NCBI RefSeq assembly: GCF_014196295.1
Contig: NZ_JACIDK010000005.1
Span: forward strand, 124,001-188,000
Length of the DNA: 64,000 bases
From: Phenylobacterium haematophilum
GTDB lineage: Bacteria; Pseudomonadota; Alphaproteobacteria; Caulobacterales; Caulobacteraceae
Reading direction: 5' to 3'
Shown one piece after another: positions 56,711-64,000 of the stretch (position 1 is its first letter; every line of letters starts with the position of its first letter). Both the position numbers and the translations under genes were made by a program. The notes under the pieces were generated by a model that saw only the letters and a program-made list of their open reading frames with translations, searched no databases and was not told the origin of the DNA.

Positions 56711-59700
56711 CTAGAAGCGGACCCGGAAACCCGCGGTCCCGGCGACGTCGTAGCTGTCGCCGAAGCCGGACAGCGAGGTGTCGCCGGAGACTTCGCCGTA
56801 GAGCGTGTAGCGCCCCTCGCCCCAGGCGTAGGTCCCACCCGCGGTCAGGCCGACCCAAGCCCTCTCCAGGCGGCTGAACACCGGCACGCCGGAGACGTCG
56901 ACGGCGCTCCCGTCCAGGAACTCGTGGCTGAGATCGGCCACGGCGTAGAGGCCTCCACCCGCGGCCATGGCATAGTCGAGGCCTAGGCCCGCCCGCGCGA
57001 TCAGGCTCTCGGACTTGTCGTTCGCCACCAACGCGCCAAAGCCGTCGGTGAAGCTGTCGAAGTCGACCTTGGCGTAGCTGAGCTGCGCCTGCGGGGTCAG
57101 CCGCAGACCGCCGACCGTAAAGCCATGGCCGGCCTCCAGCGCAGCCGCCAGGCCCTCGCCAGAGAGGCCGTCGGCGCGGCGTCCGAGCAGGCTGGAGCTC
57201 AGATCGCTGTCGAACCAGCTCGCCTGGACCTGGGCGTCGACATAGCCGCCGCCGGCCGCGATCCAGGTCAGGTTGGCGCCGACCCCATAAGCCTTGGTCT
57301 CGATGTCGCCGCCGCCATAGGGCGAGGCGACCTTGGTCTTGGCTCCGCCGAGATAGCCGGTCAGACCAGCGCTGATCACGCCGCCGCCCGTTTCACCCGC
57401 CAGCGGCTCGACCCCGAACTGCAGCTTCCAGCGGTCGGCTTTGAGGTCGGCGCGGGTGGTGCTGGCGTCGGGCGCGAGCTTGGTGCGGCCGCCCTCCATC
57501 CGACCCCAGACGCCGACGCCCGCTTGGCCCGACCACTGCCGAGCGCCGGTGCGCTCGCGCATCGTGCCCAGGCCGTTCAGCAATTGCAGCGCCTGCGGAT
57601 AGGCTTCGTAGATCGGCACGCCGGGCTGGTAGAGCGGCGCGTCGGCCGGCGAGCCCGGAATCTCGCTCGGCTCCAGGTTGGAACGCAGACGCCAGTCACC
57701 GCCCACCGCATCGCGGCGCATGACATAGCCATAGGCCCCGGCCACCAGCACGTGCTCGTCGCCGCGGCGATAGTCGCCCTGCGCCAGCGCAAAAGCGCCC
57801 GGCGCCGAGGCGCCGTCCACCTGCACCAGCAGGATGCCGTCTTCGGTCAGGGCGCCGGTCCCGCCCGCCAGGCGGTTGATCTTGACCGGGGTGACTCCCG
57901 AGGTCGCGCCGCGCACCACCAGCCGGTCGGCCGGGGCGTTGTCGCCCGCCAGGGTCGCGTCCAGCTCCAGCACGCCGCCGGCCCCGGCGTAGTCGCCGGT
58001 GAGGGTCAGCACCCCGACGCCGCCCCGGCCCGGCGAAACCACGCCGCCCGCCTGGTTGACCAGCCCTCCGAGTTGGCCGGAACCGATCAGCCGCGCGCCC
58101 GGGAGCACGTTGGTCACCCCGCCCAGCTGGCCGTCGATGGCCAGCGTCCCGGCGCGGATCTCGGTGACGCCCGCGAAGGCCGAGCTGTCGCCCGTCAGGC
58201 TGAGCACGCCGGCGCCCAGCTGCGCCAAGATCCCGGTTCCCGAGACCACGCCGCCGAAGCTGACGTCGTCCGAACGCTTGAAGGCCAGGGTCCCGTCGTT
58301 GCTCACGTCGCCCCGGATCGAGCCGCTCGCGCCGCCGTCGCCGATCTGCAGCACGCCGCCGCTGACCGTGGTGCCGCCCGAATAGCTGTTCTCGCCCGTG
58401 AGGATCAGCATGCCGCCGTCCTCCTTGTTGAGCAGGCCAGCGCCAGTCAGCTCCGAGGCGATGTCGGCGACGAATGTCGCGCCCACGGTCGTGCCGTCGC
58501 CGACGCGGACGACATTGTCGCCAGCCGACAGGGTCACCGCGTCGCCGGTCAGGCGATAGCCGTCCGAAGCGAACTGCAGGCCGGTGACCGTGATCGGACC
58601 TTCCGAGCCATCGACCGTGACCGTGCCGGCGGTTCCGGCGAAGATCGCGAAGGCGTCGGCAGTGTAGGCGCCGTTGGCCGCGCCGCTGGCGGTGGTCCAG
58701 TTGGCGGGACTGGCGCTCCAGACGCCGTCGCCGCCAGTGATCGCACCGTCCGCGCCGCCCGCGCCGTCCCAGAAGTTGAAGGTCGGGGGCGGAGCCGGCG
58801 GCTCGCCGCCGCCGCCAGGCCCGGCCGGGGGCGCGCCTGAGGCGATCAGGTTCACCTGGTTGGCGATCGAGGTCTGGATCACCCCGGTGAACCCGGCCGG
58901 CAGCGTGCCGACGTCGAGGACGTTGTCGGTCAGGACGCCGGTGTAGTCGATCAGGCGGTAGACGCCCTTAAGGAAATTGCCGCCCGTGCTCTGGGTGACG
59001 TTGAGCGTGCCGTTCAGGGTCAGGGCGCCGTTCACCACCGTGAGGTCGTTGAGCGATCCCCCGACCGTGTCGGCCTGGCCCAGGCGATAGCGCAGAATCG
59101 AACTGGCCCCGAGGGTGAGGGGACCGTTGATGGTCAGAGCGCCGGGCGCGGTCAGCCCGCCGGGCGCCAGGGTCCCGTTGACGACGCCGCCGCGGGACGT
59201 GCCGGTTCCTCCGATGGTCCCATTGACGCCGACGACCAGCGCCGATCCGCCGCCCGCCACCGAGCCATTGATCAGCAGGGTCCCGGCGTTGACGTTGGTG
59301 ACGAAGCCATAGGTGTTGGCGCCGTTCAGGATCAGCGTCCCCAGATCGGTCTTGGTGATGCCAGCGCTGGCGCCCACCAAAGGCGAGTCGATGGTCGCCA
59401 CGAAATTCTTGCCGTCGGCCGTGCCGTCGCCGACCCGGAAGATCCGCCCCGCACCCGACAGCGTGATGGCGCCCCCGCTAAGCCGATAGCCGTCCACGGC
59501 GAACTGCACGCCGCCGTTAGTCGTAACCGTACCCACACCGACCGCGCCCGGCGCGCCGGCGAAAATCAGGAGGTCCGCGGCCGTGTACGCGGTGTTGACC
59601 GCGCCGGTTCCGGTGGTCCAGTTGAGACTGGCGCTGGTCCAGGTCCCGGCCCCGCCGTCGACGCGGCCGTTGTTGGCGCTGGCGCCGCCGTCGCCATCCC

Positions 59701-61450
59701 AGAAGTTGACCGGCATGCCGCCGGTGTTGATCAGGTTGACCTGACCCGGGATCACGGTCTGGACCGAGACCGTCGAGCCGGGCGGCGTCGCGCCGATGGT
59801 CAGGCCCTGATTGTCCAGAGCTCCGCCGTAGGAGGCGATCCGGTAGAGGCCGGCGTCGAACACCCCTCCGGCGGTCACCGTAACATTGACCGTGCCGTCC
59901 AAGCGCAGGTCGCCGCCGACCTTGATCAGGTCGTTCATCGGCCCGCCGACCACGTTTGATTCCCCGAACTCGATCTCGAGCATCGAGGCCGGATCGAGGC
60001 TCAGGTCCCCGGCGATGGTCAGCGTGCCCGGGCTGTTCCCAGGCGCGATGGAGCCGGCGGTGACCGTAACGTCTCCGCCGAGGGTCCCCGAGCCGCCGAG
60101 GGTGGTCCCAGCCGCCACGGTCAGGTTCCCGCCCAGCTTGCCGTCGACATCGAGCCGGCCGCCAGCCAGGGACGTCGTTCCCGTGAAGCTCGAGCTGTCG
60201 CCGGTCAGCCGGGTCGTCCCGGCCGCAACCTTGATCGTCCCAGCGCCGGCGATGGTCGGCGCGAACGCGTAGTCAGTCCCGGTGTGGTTGAAGTTGAGGC
60301 GGCCAGCTGCTCCTAGCGTCACCGTCGCCGTGTCAAGCACGCCGGCATCAACTGCGGCAGCCGCCTCGCCGCCGCCGATGTTGAGCACGCCGACGGCCGT
60401 GGCGGCGCCGACCGTGAACGAACTGTTGGCCTCCAGCACGCCGCCTCGGGCCAGGGTGACAATGCCCGGGCCGGGACTGGCGCCCAGCGTCACCGCGCCG
60501 TTCGCGGTAAGGCGCGAGCCTGCGTCCGCGACCAGCAGGGTGGCCGACCCGTTGTTGATTCGCGGCCCGACGCTGAGCGTCCCTGTGGTGAGAGCTGCGC
60601 TATCCAGCACGCTCACTTCGCCGCGGTAGAAGGTCAGCGAACCCACGCCGAGCGTGGAACCGCTGCCGGTCACCGTGATTCGCGGCGCGGTCGGCTGGGC
60701 CGAGTTCTGTGAACCGACGATCAGGTTCTGCCCGACGCTGGCCACGCCTTGATCTGAGATCGTCCAGGTCGCGTTAGACCCGTTGTTGATCGTACCTAGG
60801 GAAACGGCCTGATCAAAGATCAGCTTCGAGCCGGCGCCGCTGACCGTGAGGTCGAGCGTATTGTTAGGGGCCATGGCGATGGCGGCGGTGGTCAGGGCAT
60901 GGACGACCCCGCCGTTACGGATCCGGATCGTCGCCGCGCCGCCGTTGGCCGCTTCCAACGCATTAGCTGTAAGGACGCTGCCGACGCCGTCGACGATCAG
61001 CGTTCCGCCCGAGCTCACGAAGGCCGTTCCGCTGGCGGTGAGCTTGGCGCCGCCTTCCAGGCGCACCTCGCCGCCGCTCGCACTGAATTGCGCCGCCATG
61101 CTGGACCCAACCAATGGTAAGATCCCGCCGCCGGTGATCACGAAGCTGCCTGACGTGCCGTTGAAGGTCAGGCCCGTCAGCGTAAAGCCACCCGGATCCA
61201 ATAGAATCTGCTTGTTGGGCAAGGTCATCGGAGCCGTCACGGCGAAGCCCGCCGTCAAGGTGATCGTCGACTGCGCATCCGGACTGGCGGCGGCGGCGGC
61301 AAGGGCGTCGCGAAGTTGCTGTTCCGTCCCGGCGGTGAAGGTCGCGGCCTGGGTTGGGGACCAAGCGGCGGCGCCGAGCGCCAGGGCCGAAACGGTTAGG
61401 CAAAGCCCCATCCGACGGGACTGGGAAAGCACGCTGTACGAACGCGACAT
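56711..61450 (-). CDS. type V autotransporter with beta-helix passenger
   Basis: This 1579-residue surface protein has a signal peptide (about residues 1-36, MGLCLTVSALALGAAAWSPTQA), a repetitive glycine- and threonine-rich passenger of autotransporter-associated beta-strand repeats (such as LTGENSYSGGTTVSGG), and a C-terminal translocator barrel (about the last 270 residues) ending in FRVRF. The passenger contains two related units of about 310 residues, each with NFWDG and W-x-NWTT motifs. A proline/glycine hinge (PPAGPGGGGEPPAPPP) lies before the second unit. The ATG at 61450 is chosen from the signal peptide. No protease triad is seen, so adhesion is more likely than proteolysis. Confidence 0.88.
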   Translation of the reverse strand: MSRSYSVLSQSRRMGLCLTVSALALGAAAWSPTQAATFTAGTEQQLRDALAAAAASPDAQSTITLTAGFAVTAPMTLPNKQILLDPGGFTLTGLTFNGTSGSFVITGGGILPLVGSSMAAQFSASGGEVRLEGGAKLTASGTAFVSSGGTLIVDGVGSVLTANALEAANGGAATIRIRNGGVVHALTTAAIAMAPNNTLDLTVSGAGSKLIFDQAVSLGTINNGSNATWTISDQGVASVGQNLIVGSQNSAQPTAPRITVTGSGSTLGVGSLTFYRGEVSVLDSAALTTGTLSVGPRINNGSATLLVADAGSRLTANGAVTLGASPGPGIVTLARGGVLEANSSFTVGAATAVGVLNIGGGEAAAAVDAGVLDTATVTLGAAGRLNFNHTGTDYAFAPTIAGAGTIKVAAGTTRLTGDSSSFTGTTSLAGGRLDVDGKLGGNLTVAAGTTLGGSGTLGGDVTVTAGSIAPGNSPGTLTIAGDLSLDPASMLEIEFGESNVVGGPMNDLIKVGGDLRLDGTVNVTVTAGGVFDAGLYRIASYGGALDNQGLTIGATPPGSTVSVQTVIPGQVNLINTGGMPVNFWDGDGGASANNGRVDGGAGTWTSASLNWTTGTGAVNTAYTAADLLIFAGAPGAVGVGTVTTNGGVQFAVDGYRLSGGAITLSGAGRIFRVGDGTADGKNFVATIDSPLVGASAGITKTDLGTLILNGANTYGFVTNVNAGTLLINGSVAGGGSALVVGVNGTIGGTGTSRGGVVNGTLAPGGLTAPGALTINGPLTLGASSILRYRLGQADTVGGSLNDLTVVNGALTLNGTLNVTQSTGGNFLKGVYRLIDYTGVLTDNVLDVGTLPAGFTGVIQTSIANQVNLIASGAPPAGPGGGGEPPAPPPTFNFWDGAGGADGAITGGDGVWSASPANWTTASGAANGAYTADAFAIFAGTAGTVTVDGSEGPITVTGLQFASDGYRLTGDAVTLSAGDNVVRVGDGTTVGATFVADIASELTGAGLLNKEDGGMLILTGENSYSGGTTVSGGVLQIGDGGASGSIRGDVSNDGTLAFKRSDDVSFGGVVSGTGILAQLGAGVLSLTGDSSAFAGVTEIRAGTLAIDGQLGGVTNVLPGARLIGSGQLGGLVNQAGGVVSPGRGGVGVLTLTGDYAGAGGVLELDATLAGDNAPADRLVVRGATSGVTPVKINRLAGGTGALTEDGILLVQVDGASAPGAFALAQGDYRRGDEHVLVAGAYGYVMRRDAVGGDWRLRSNLEPSEIPGSPADAPLYQPGVPIYEAYPQALQLLNGLGTMRERTGARQWSGQAGVGVWGRMEGGRTKLAPDASTTRADLKADRWKLQFGVEPLAGETGGGVISAGLTGYLGGAKTKVASPYGGGDIETKAYGVGANLTWIAAGGGYVDAQVQASWFDSDLSSSLLGRRADGLSGEGLAAALEAGHGFTVGGLRLTPQAQLSYAKVDFDSFTDGFGALVANDKSESLIARAGLGLDYAMAAGGGLYAVADLSHEFLDGSAVDVSGVPVFSRLERAWVGLTAGGTYAWGEGRYTLYGEVSGDTSLSGFGDSYDVAGTAGFRVRF

Positions 61451-61657
61451 GACTGCACCCACTGGCGGCCGGCCTGGGGGGACTGGCGGGCCTACGCACG
61501 CCTCCACCGGGAGCACGGCGCGGGGGACTGTCGCAGCGTAAACGTGAACTAACGCCTAATATGGCATCGGTCGAGTTGACTATTTTAAGTGGCATTTCGC
61601 CTGACAATTCTGCGCCGCCCGGATCCGGTCAGGCAGGGTCACGAACGTCGGCCGGCG

Positions 61658-62083
61658 TCAGTCGTCGAGGATGGCGGGGTCTTCTTCGACCATGGCGCGG
61701 ACCAGATCGAGGATGCGGCGGCGCACCCGCGGCGGGGTGATGCGCGGGAAGGCGCTGGCTAGTTCGACGCCCTCAGGCGTGAGCAGGAAGGCCTGCAGAT
61801 GGGCTTGGCCGCCAGGGGAACCGTCGGCGCCGATGGTGGCGGTGTCGGCGAGGCCTTCAAAGAAGTAGGCGGTGGACGTCTCGAGCGCGCGCGCCATCTC
61901 GTAGAGCTTGGAGGCCGACACCCGGTTGGCCGCCCGCTCGTACTTCTGGACCTGCTGGAAGGTCAGGCCGATCGCTTCGGCCAGCTTCTCCTGGCTGACC
62001 CCTAGTTCCTTGCGACGAAGTCTGATGCGGAGACCGACATGCACGTCGATCGGGTTTGGTACGCTGTCGAGGTCCTTGGACAT
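61658..62083 (-). CDS. XRE (Cro/CI-type) helix-turn-helix regulator
   Basis: This 141-residue DNA-binding protein has an N-terminal HTH_3 domain (about residues 14-70) with [21 protein letters not shown] and [24 protein letters not shown]. The C-terminal half (about 80-141) is helical and acidic and may mediate dimerisation. The type is common in Caulobacterales and other alphaproteobacteria. It lies between lnt (52 bases upstream) and the autotransporter gene (207 bases downstream), on the same strand. Control of the autotransporter is possible but untested. Two CGTCAA repeats 20 bases apart lie upstream of its start. Confidence 0.88.
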   Translation of the reverse strand: MSKDLDSVPNPIDVHVGLRIRLRRKELGVSQEKLAEAIGLTFQQVQKYERAANRVSASKLYEMARALETSTAYFFEGLADTATIGADGSPGGQAHLQAFLLTPEGVELASAFPRITPPRVRRRILDLVRAMVEEDPAILDD

Positions 62084-62135
62084 TGGCTCACCCTAAACGA
62101 GCCTCCACTGACGCGTCAAAAACCTGACCAACTCG

Positions 62136-63719
62136 TCAATTGCGCTCTCTTCGCCGATCTAACTGTCGAAATCCGACCATGGCCAGCGAAAGGAGCAACA
62201 TCATGGCGAAGCCTGCTTCGCTGATGAAACTGTAGATTGTCCGGGCCCGTGGAGCGGGCAACCGAGCGTCGATTACGCCCGATTTCCCGAGTCCCAACTC
62301 AGCGCCTGGAACGATCCGGCCCTGGGCGTCGATGACCGCCGAGACGCCGGTGGGCGTCGCCCGAACGATCGGCAGGCCGCTCTCGATGGCGCGATAGCTC
62401 GCGATGTTCAGGTGCTGCCAGGGGCCGCTGGTCGCGCCGAACCAGGCGTCGTTGGAGACGTTCAGCAGCCACTGCGGCCGCGCTCCGGCGCGGGCCGCGG
62501 CGTTTTCGGCGAAGCGCGGGAACAGCGCCTCGTAGCAGATCAGCGGCTGCAGCGGCGGCAGGCCCTGCGGCGAGATCGGCTTGGGCGGCGGGCCGGCGGT
62601 GAAGTCCTCCGGCATGTGGACCAGGCTGCGGATGCCGAGCTTGGTCGCCAAGTCGCCGAAGGGCAGGAACTCGCCGAAGGGCACCAGCCGATGCTTGTCG
62701 TAGACGCCGGTCACCTTGAGGCCGCCGGGCAGGCCGCGCAGGGCCACCAGGCTGTTGAAGTAGTCGGCCTGACCCTGGGCGTCGAACTGCACCCGGTTGG
62801 CGCCGAGCAGCAGCGTCTGGCCCGGCGCCACCGCCTGGGCGAAGCGGCCGAGATAGGGGCTGCCGGGCGCCAGAAGGTCGTCGATGACAGCGGGCAGCGC
62901 GCCCTCAGGCCAGACGATGATCTGCGGGACCGGATCGCCGGGACGGCCGCCGGAAAGCTCCACATAGGAATCGACGATGGCGTCGAGGTTTTCCGGCTTC
63001 CACTTGTCCTTCTGGTCGATATCGGCCTGGACGATGCGGACCAGCGGCGCGTCCGCCCGGGCCGGCGGGGCGCCGGCGAGCCGCGCCATCCCGAAGGCGA
63101 CCATACCGGCCAGCGTCAGGATCGCCAGCGCCGGGCCGGCGAAACGCCGGCGCGGCGAGCCGGCGTCCAGCACCAGGGCGAAGCTGGCGGCGAGCGCCAC
63201 CGTCAGCCAGCTGAGCCCGTAGGGGCCGATCACCGAAGCGAACTGCGACACCGCCCCGCCTGCGGGCCAGCTCTCGCCCGGGAGGTTCCAGGGGAAACCG
63301 GTGAATATGTGCGAACGGACCCATTCGAGCAGGGCCAGGGCCCCGGCGAAGACCAGCATCCGGGCAGGGCCCCGCACGTCGGCGAGCCGGTAGGCCAGCG
63401 CCGCCAGACCCCAGAACAAGGCGAGTCCCCCGGCCATCAGCAGCAGCGCGAAGGGCGCCATCCAGCCATGAGCGGCGGCGTCCACCAGGAACGCCTCGGT
63501 GATCCACCACACCCCGACCGCGAAGTAGCCGACCCCGGCCAGCCAGCCGCGGAAGAAGGCCGAGCGCCGCGGGCGCGGACCCGTCGTCTCCGCCATCCGC
63601 ATCATCAGGGCGTAGCCGAGCAAGCCGGGCAGCAGGCCGAACGGCGGGTGGGCGAGCCCGGCCGCGACGCCGGCGGCGAGCGCCAGCAGCCGCGCGAGCC
63701 AGGGAGACGGCGTCTTCAG
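62136..63719 (-). CDS. lnt: apolipoprotein N-acyltransferase, probable CTG start
   Basis: Lnt adds the third acyl chain to bacterial lipoproteins in the inner membrane; several lipoproteins in this window would be its substrates. The 527-residue protein has N-terminal membrane helices and a C-terminal nitrilase-like domain. The domain shows the catalytic glutamate in IIVWPEGALP, a lysine in VYDKHRLVPFGEFLPF and a cysteine in PLICYEALFP. The first conventional start, TTG 63623, would remove the conserved first helix and AHPPFGLLPGL. A CTG at 63719 has GAGG 6 bases upstream and lies 1 base after the corC stop. No ATG, GTG or TTG exists between the in-frame stop at 63749 and 63623. Confidence 0.93.
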   Translation of the reverse strand: MKTPSPWLARLLALAAGVAAGLAHPPFGLLPGLLGYALMMRMAETTGPRPRRSAFFRGWLAGVGYFAVGVWWITEAFLVDAAAHGWMAPFALLLMAGGLALFWGLAALAYRLADVRGPARMLVFAGALALLEWVRSHIFTGFPWNLPGESWPAGGAVSQFASVIGPYGLSWLTVALAASFALVLDAGSPRRRFAGPALAILTLAGMVAFGMARLAGAPPARADAPLVRIVQADIDQKDKWKPENLDAIVDSYVELSGGRPGDPVPQIIVWPEGALPAVIDDLLAPGSPYLGRFAQAVAPGQTLLLGANRVQFDAQGQADYFNSLVALRGLPGGLKVTGVYDKHRLVPFGEFLPFGDLATKLGIRSLVHMPEDFTAGPPPKPISPQGLPPLQPLICYEALFPRFAENAAARAGARPQWLLNVSNDAWFGATSGPWQHLNIASYRAIESGLPIVRATPTGVSAVIDAQGRIVPGAELGLGKSGVIDARLPAPRARTIYSFISEAGFAMMLLLSLAMVGFRQLDRRRERN

Positions 63720-63720
63720 A

Positions 63721-64000
63721 TCAGACCTCTTCGCCGGCGGGCGCCGTCATCGGCGCGAACCTCACCCGCTTCACACGCCGGGCGTCGGAATCAAGCACCT
63801 GGATTTCGAAGCCGGCCGGATGGGCGATGACCTCGCCGCGTTGCGGCACGCGGCCGGCCAGGGCCGAGACCAGGCCGCCGACCGTGTCGATTTCTTCGTC
63901 CAGTTCGCCAGGCGCCAGGTGCTCGCCGAGCGCAGCTTCCAGCTTTTCCAGCGGCGCGCGGGCGTCGACCTCGTAGACGCCGCCGGCGCGCGGCGTGATG
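63721..64000 (-). CDS. hemolysin/CorC-family transporter-associated protein, C-terminal part
   Basis: The window ends inside this gene; only the last 92 codons and the stop are present. The visible part is the CorC/HlyC transporter-associated domain: EEIDTVGGLVSALAGRVPQ, then RGEVIAHPAGFEIQVLDSD and RRVKRVRF. The usual CBS pair would lie beyond the window edge. In alphaproteobacteria this gene commonly sits between ybeY and lnt. The stop is one base before the lnt start, so both are cotranslated. I leave out a symbol because the N-terminal half is not visible; it is probably corC or ybeX. Confidence 0.85.
   Translation of the reverse strand, partial: ITPRAGGVYEVDARAPLEKLEAALGEHLAPGELDEEIDTVGGLVSALAGRVPQRGEVIAHPAGFEIQVLDSDARRVKRVRFAPMTAPAGEEV

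Overview
The window is a chromosomal segment of a high-GC alphaproteobacterium. Gene content and order point to Caulobacterales (Caulobacter or Phenylobacterium type): the rimP-nusA-ylxR-infB and rbfA-truB-rpsO-pnp blocks on one strand, an Rsm22-like methyltransferase, a large complement of secreted peptidases, a TonB-dependent receptor, and frequent GTG and TTG starts. This placement is an inference from gene content. I saw no rRNA, tRNA, CRISPR array, insertion sequence, integrase or phage gene. The genes are packed tightly: no gene-free stretch exceeds about 260 bases, and many neighbours overlap by 1 or 4 bases.

Layout. 0.1-8 kb (+): acetyl-CoA synthetase, a START-like secreted protein, an Rsm22 methyltransferase, an MDR oxidoreductase and a two-domain M16 peptidase, with two copies of a 130-140 bp palindromic intergenic repeat. 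8-17 kb (-): an Hsp70-like ATPase, NADP malic enzyme, an S41 peptidase, a 67-residue unknown, and an operon of membrane protein, OmpR-type regulator and histidine kinase. 17-24 kb (+): dapB, an amidase, two paralogous S9 peptidase-like proteins and dut. 24-32 kb: a TonB-dependent receptor and a glycolate oxidase operon (glcD-glcE-glcF-cytochrome c) divergent from its likely GntR regulator, which is followed by a second cytochrome c. 32-41 kb: coaBC, a lipoprotein with a toxin-like C-terminal domain, an MDR oxidoreductase, two SDRs, an EamA transporter, a DUF1232 protein, a hybrid histidine kinase and an SRAP protein. 41-54 kb (-): the transcription, translation and RNA decay cluster from rimP to pnp, split after infB by a lipocalin, a DUF2939 lipoprotein and a dienelactone hydrolase. 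54-64 kb: ppa (+), then trmB, metK, a 1579-residue autotransporter, a Cro/CI-type regulator, lnt and the end of corC (all -).

The most notable observations are these. One of the two S9 paralogs has lost the catalytic serine and the HGGP oxyanion motif and carries a GHDFGG elbow instead. The same 16-bp palindromic operator lies upstream of two MDR oxidoreductase genes 30 kb apart. A perfect 8-5-8 inverted repeat lies between glcD and its regulator. dapB and lnt have no ATG, GTG or TTG that would preserve their conserved N-termini, and each has a well-spaced CTG. A terminator-like hairpin sits just ahead of rimP-nusA, and two hairpins sit in the pnp leader.
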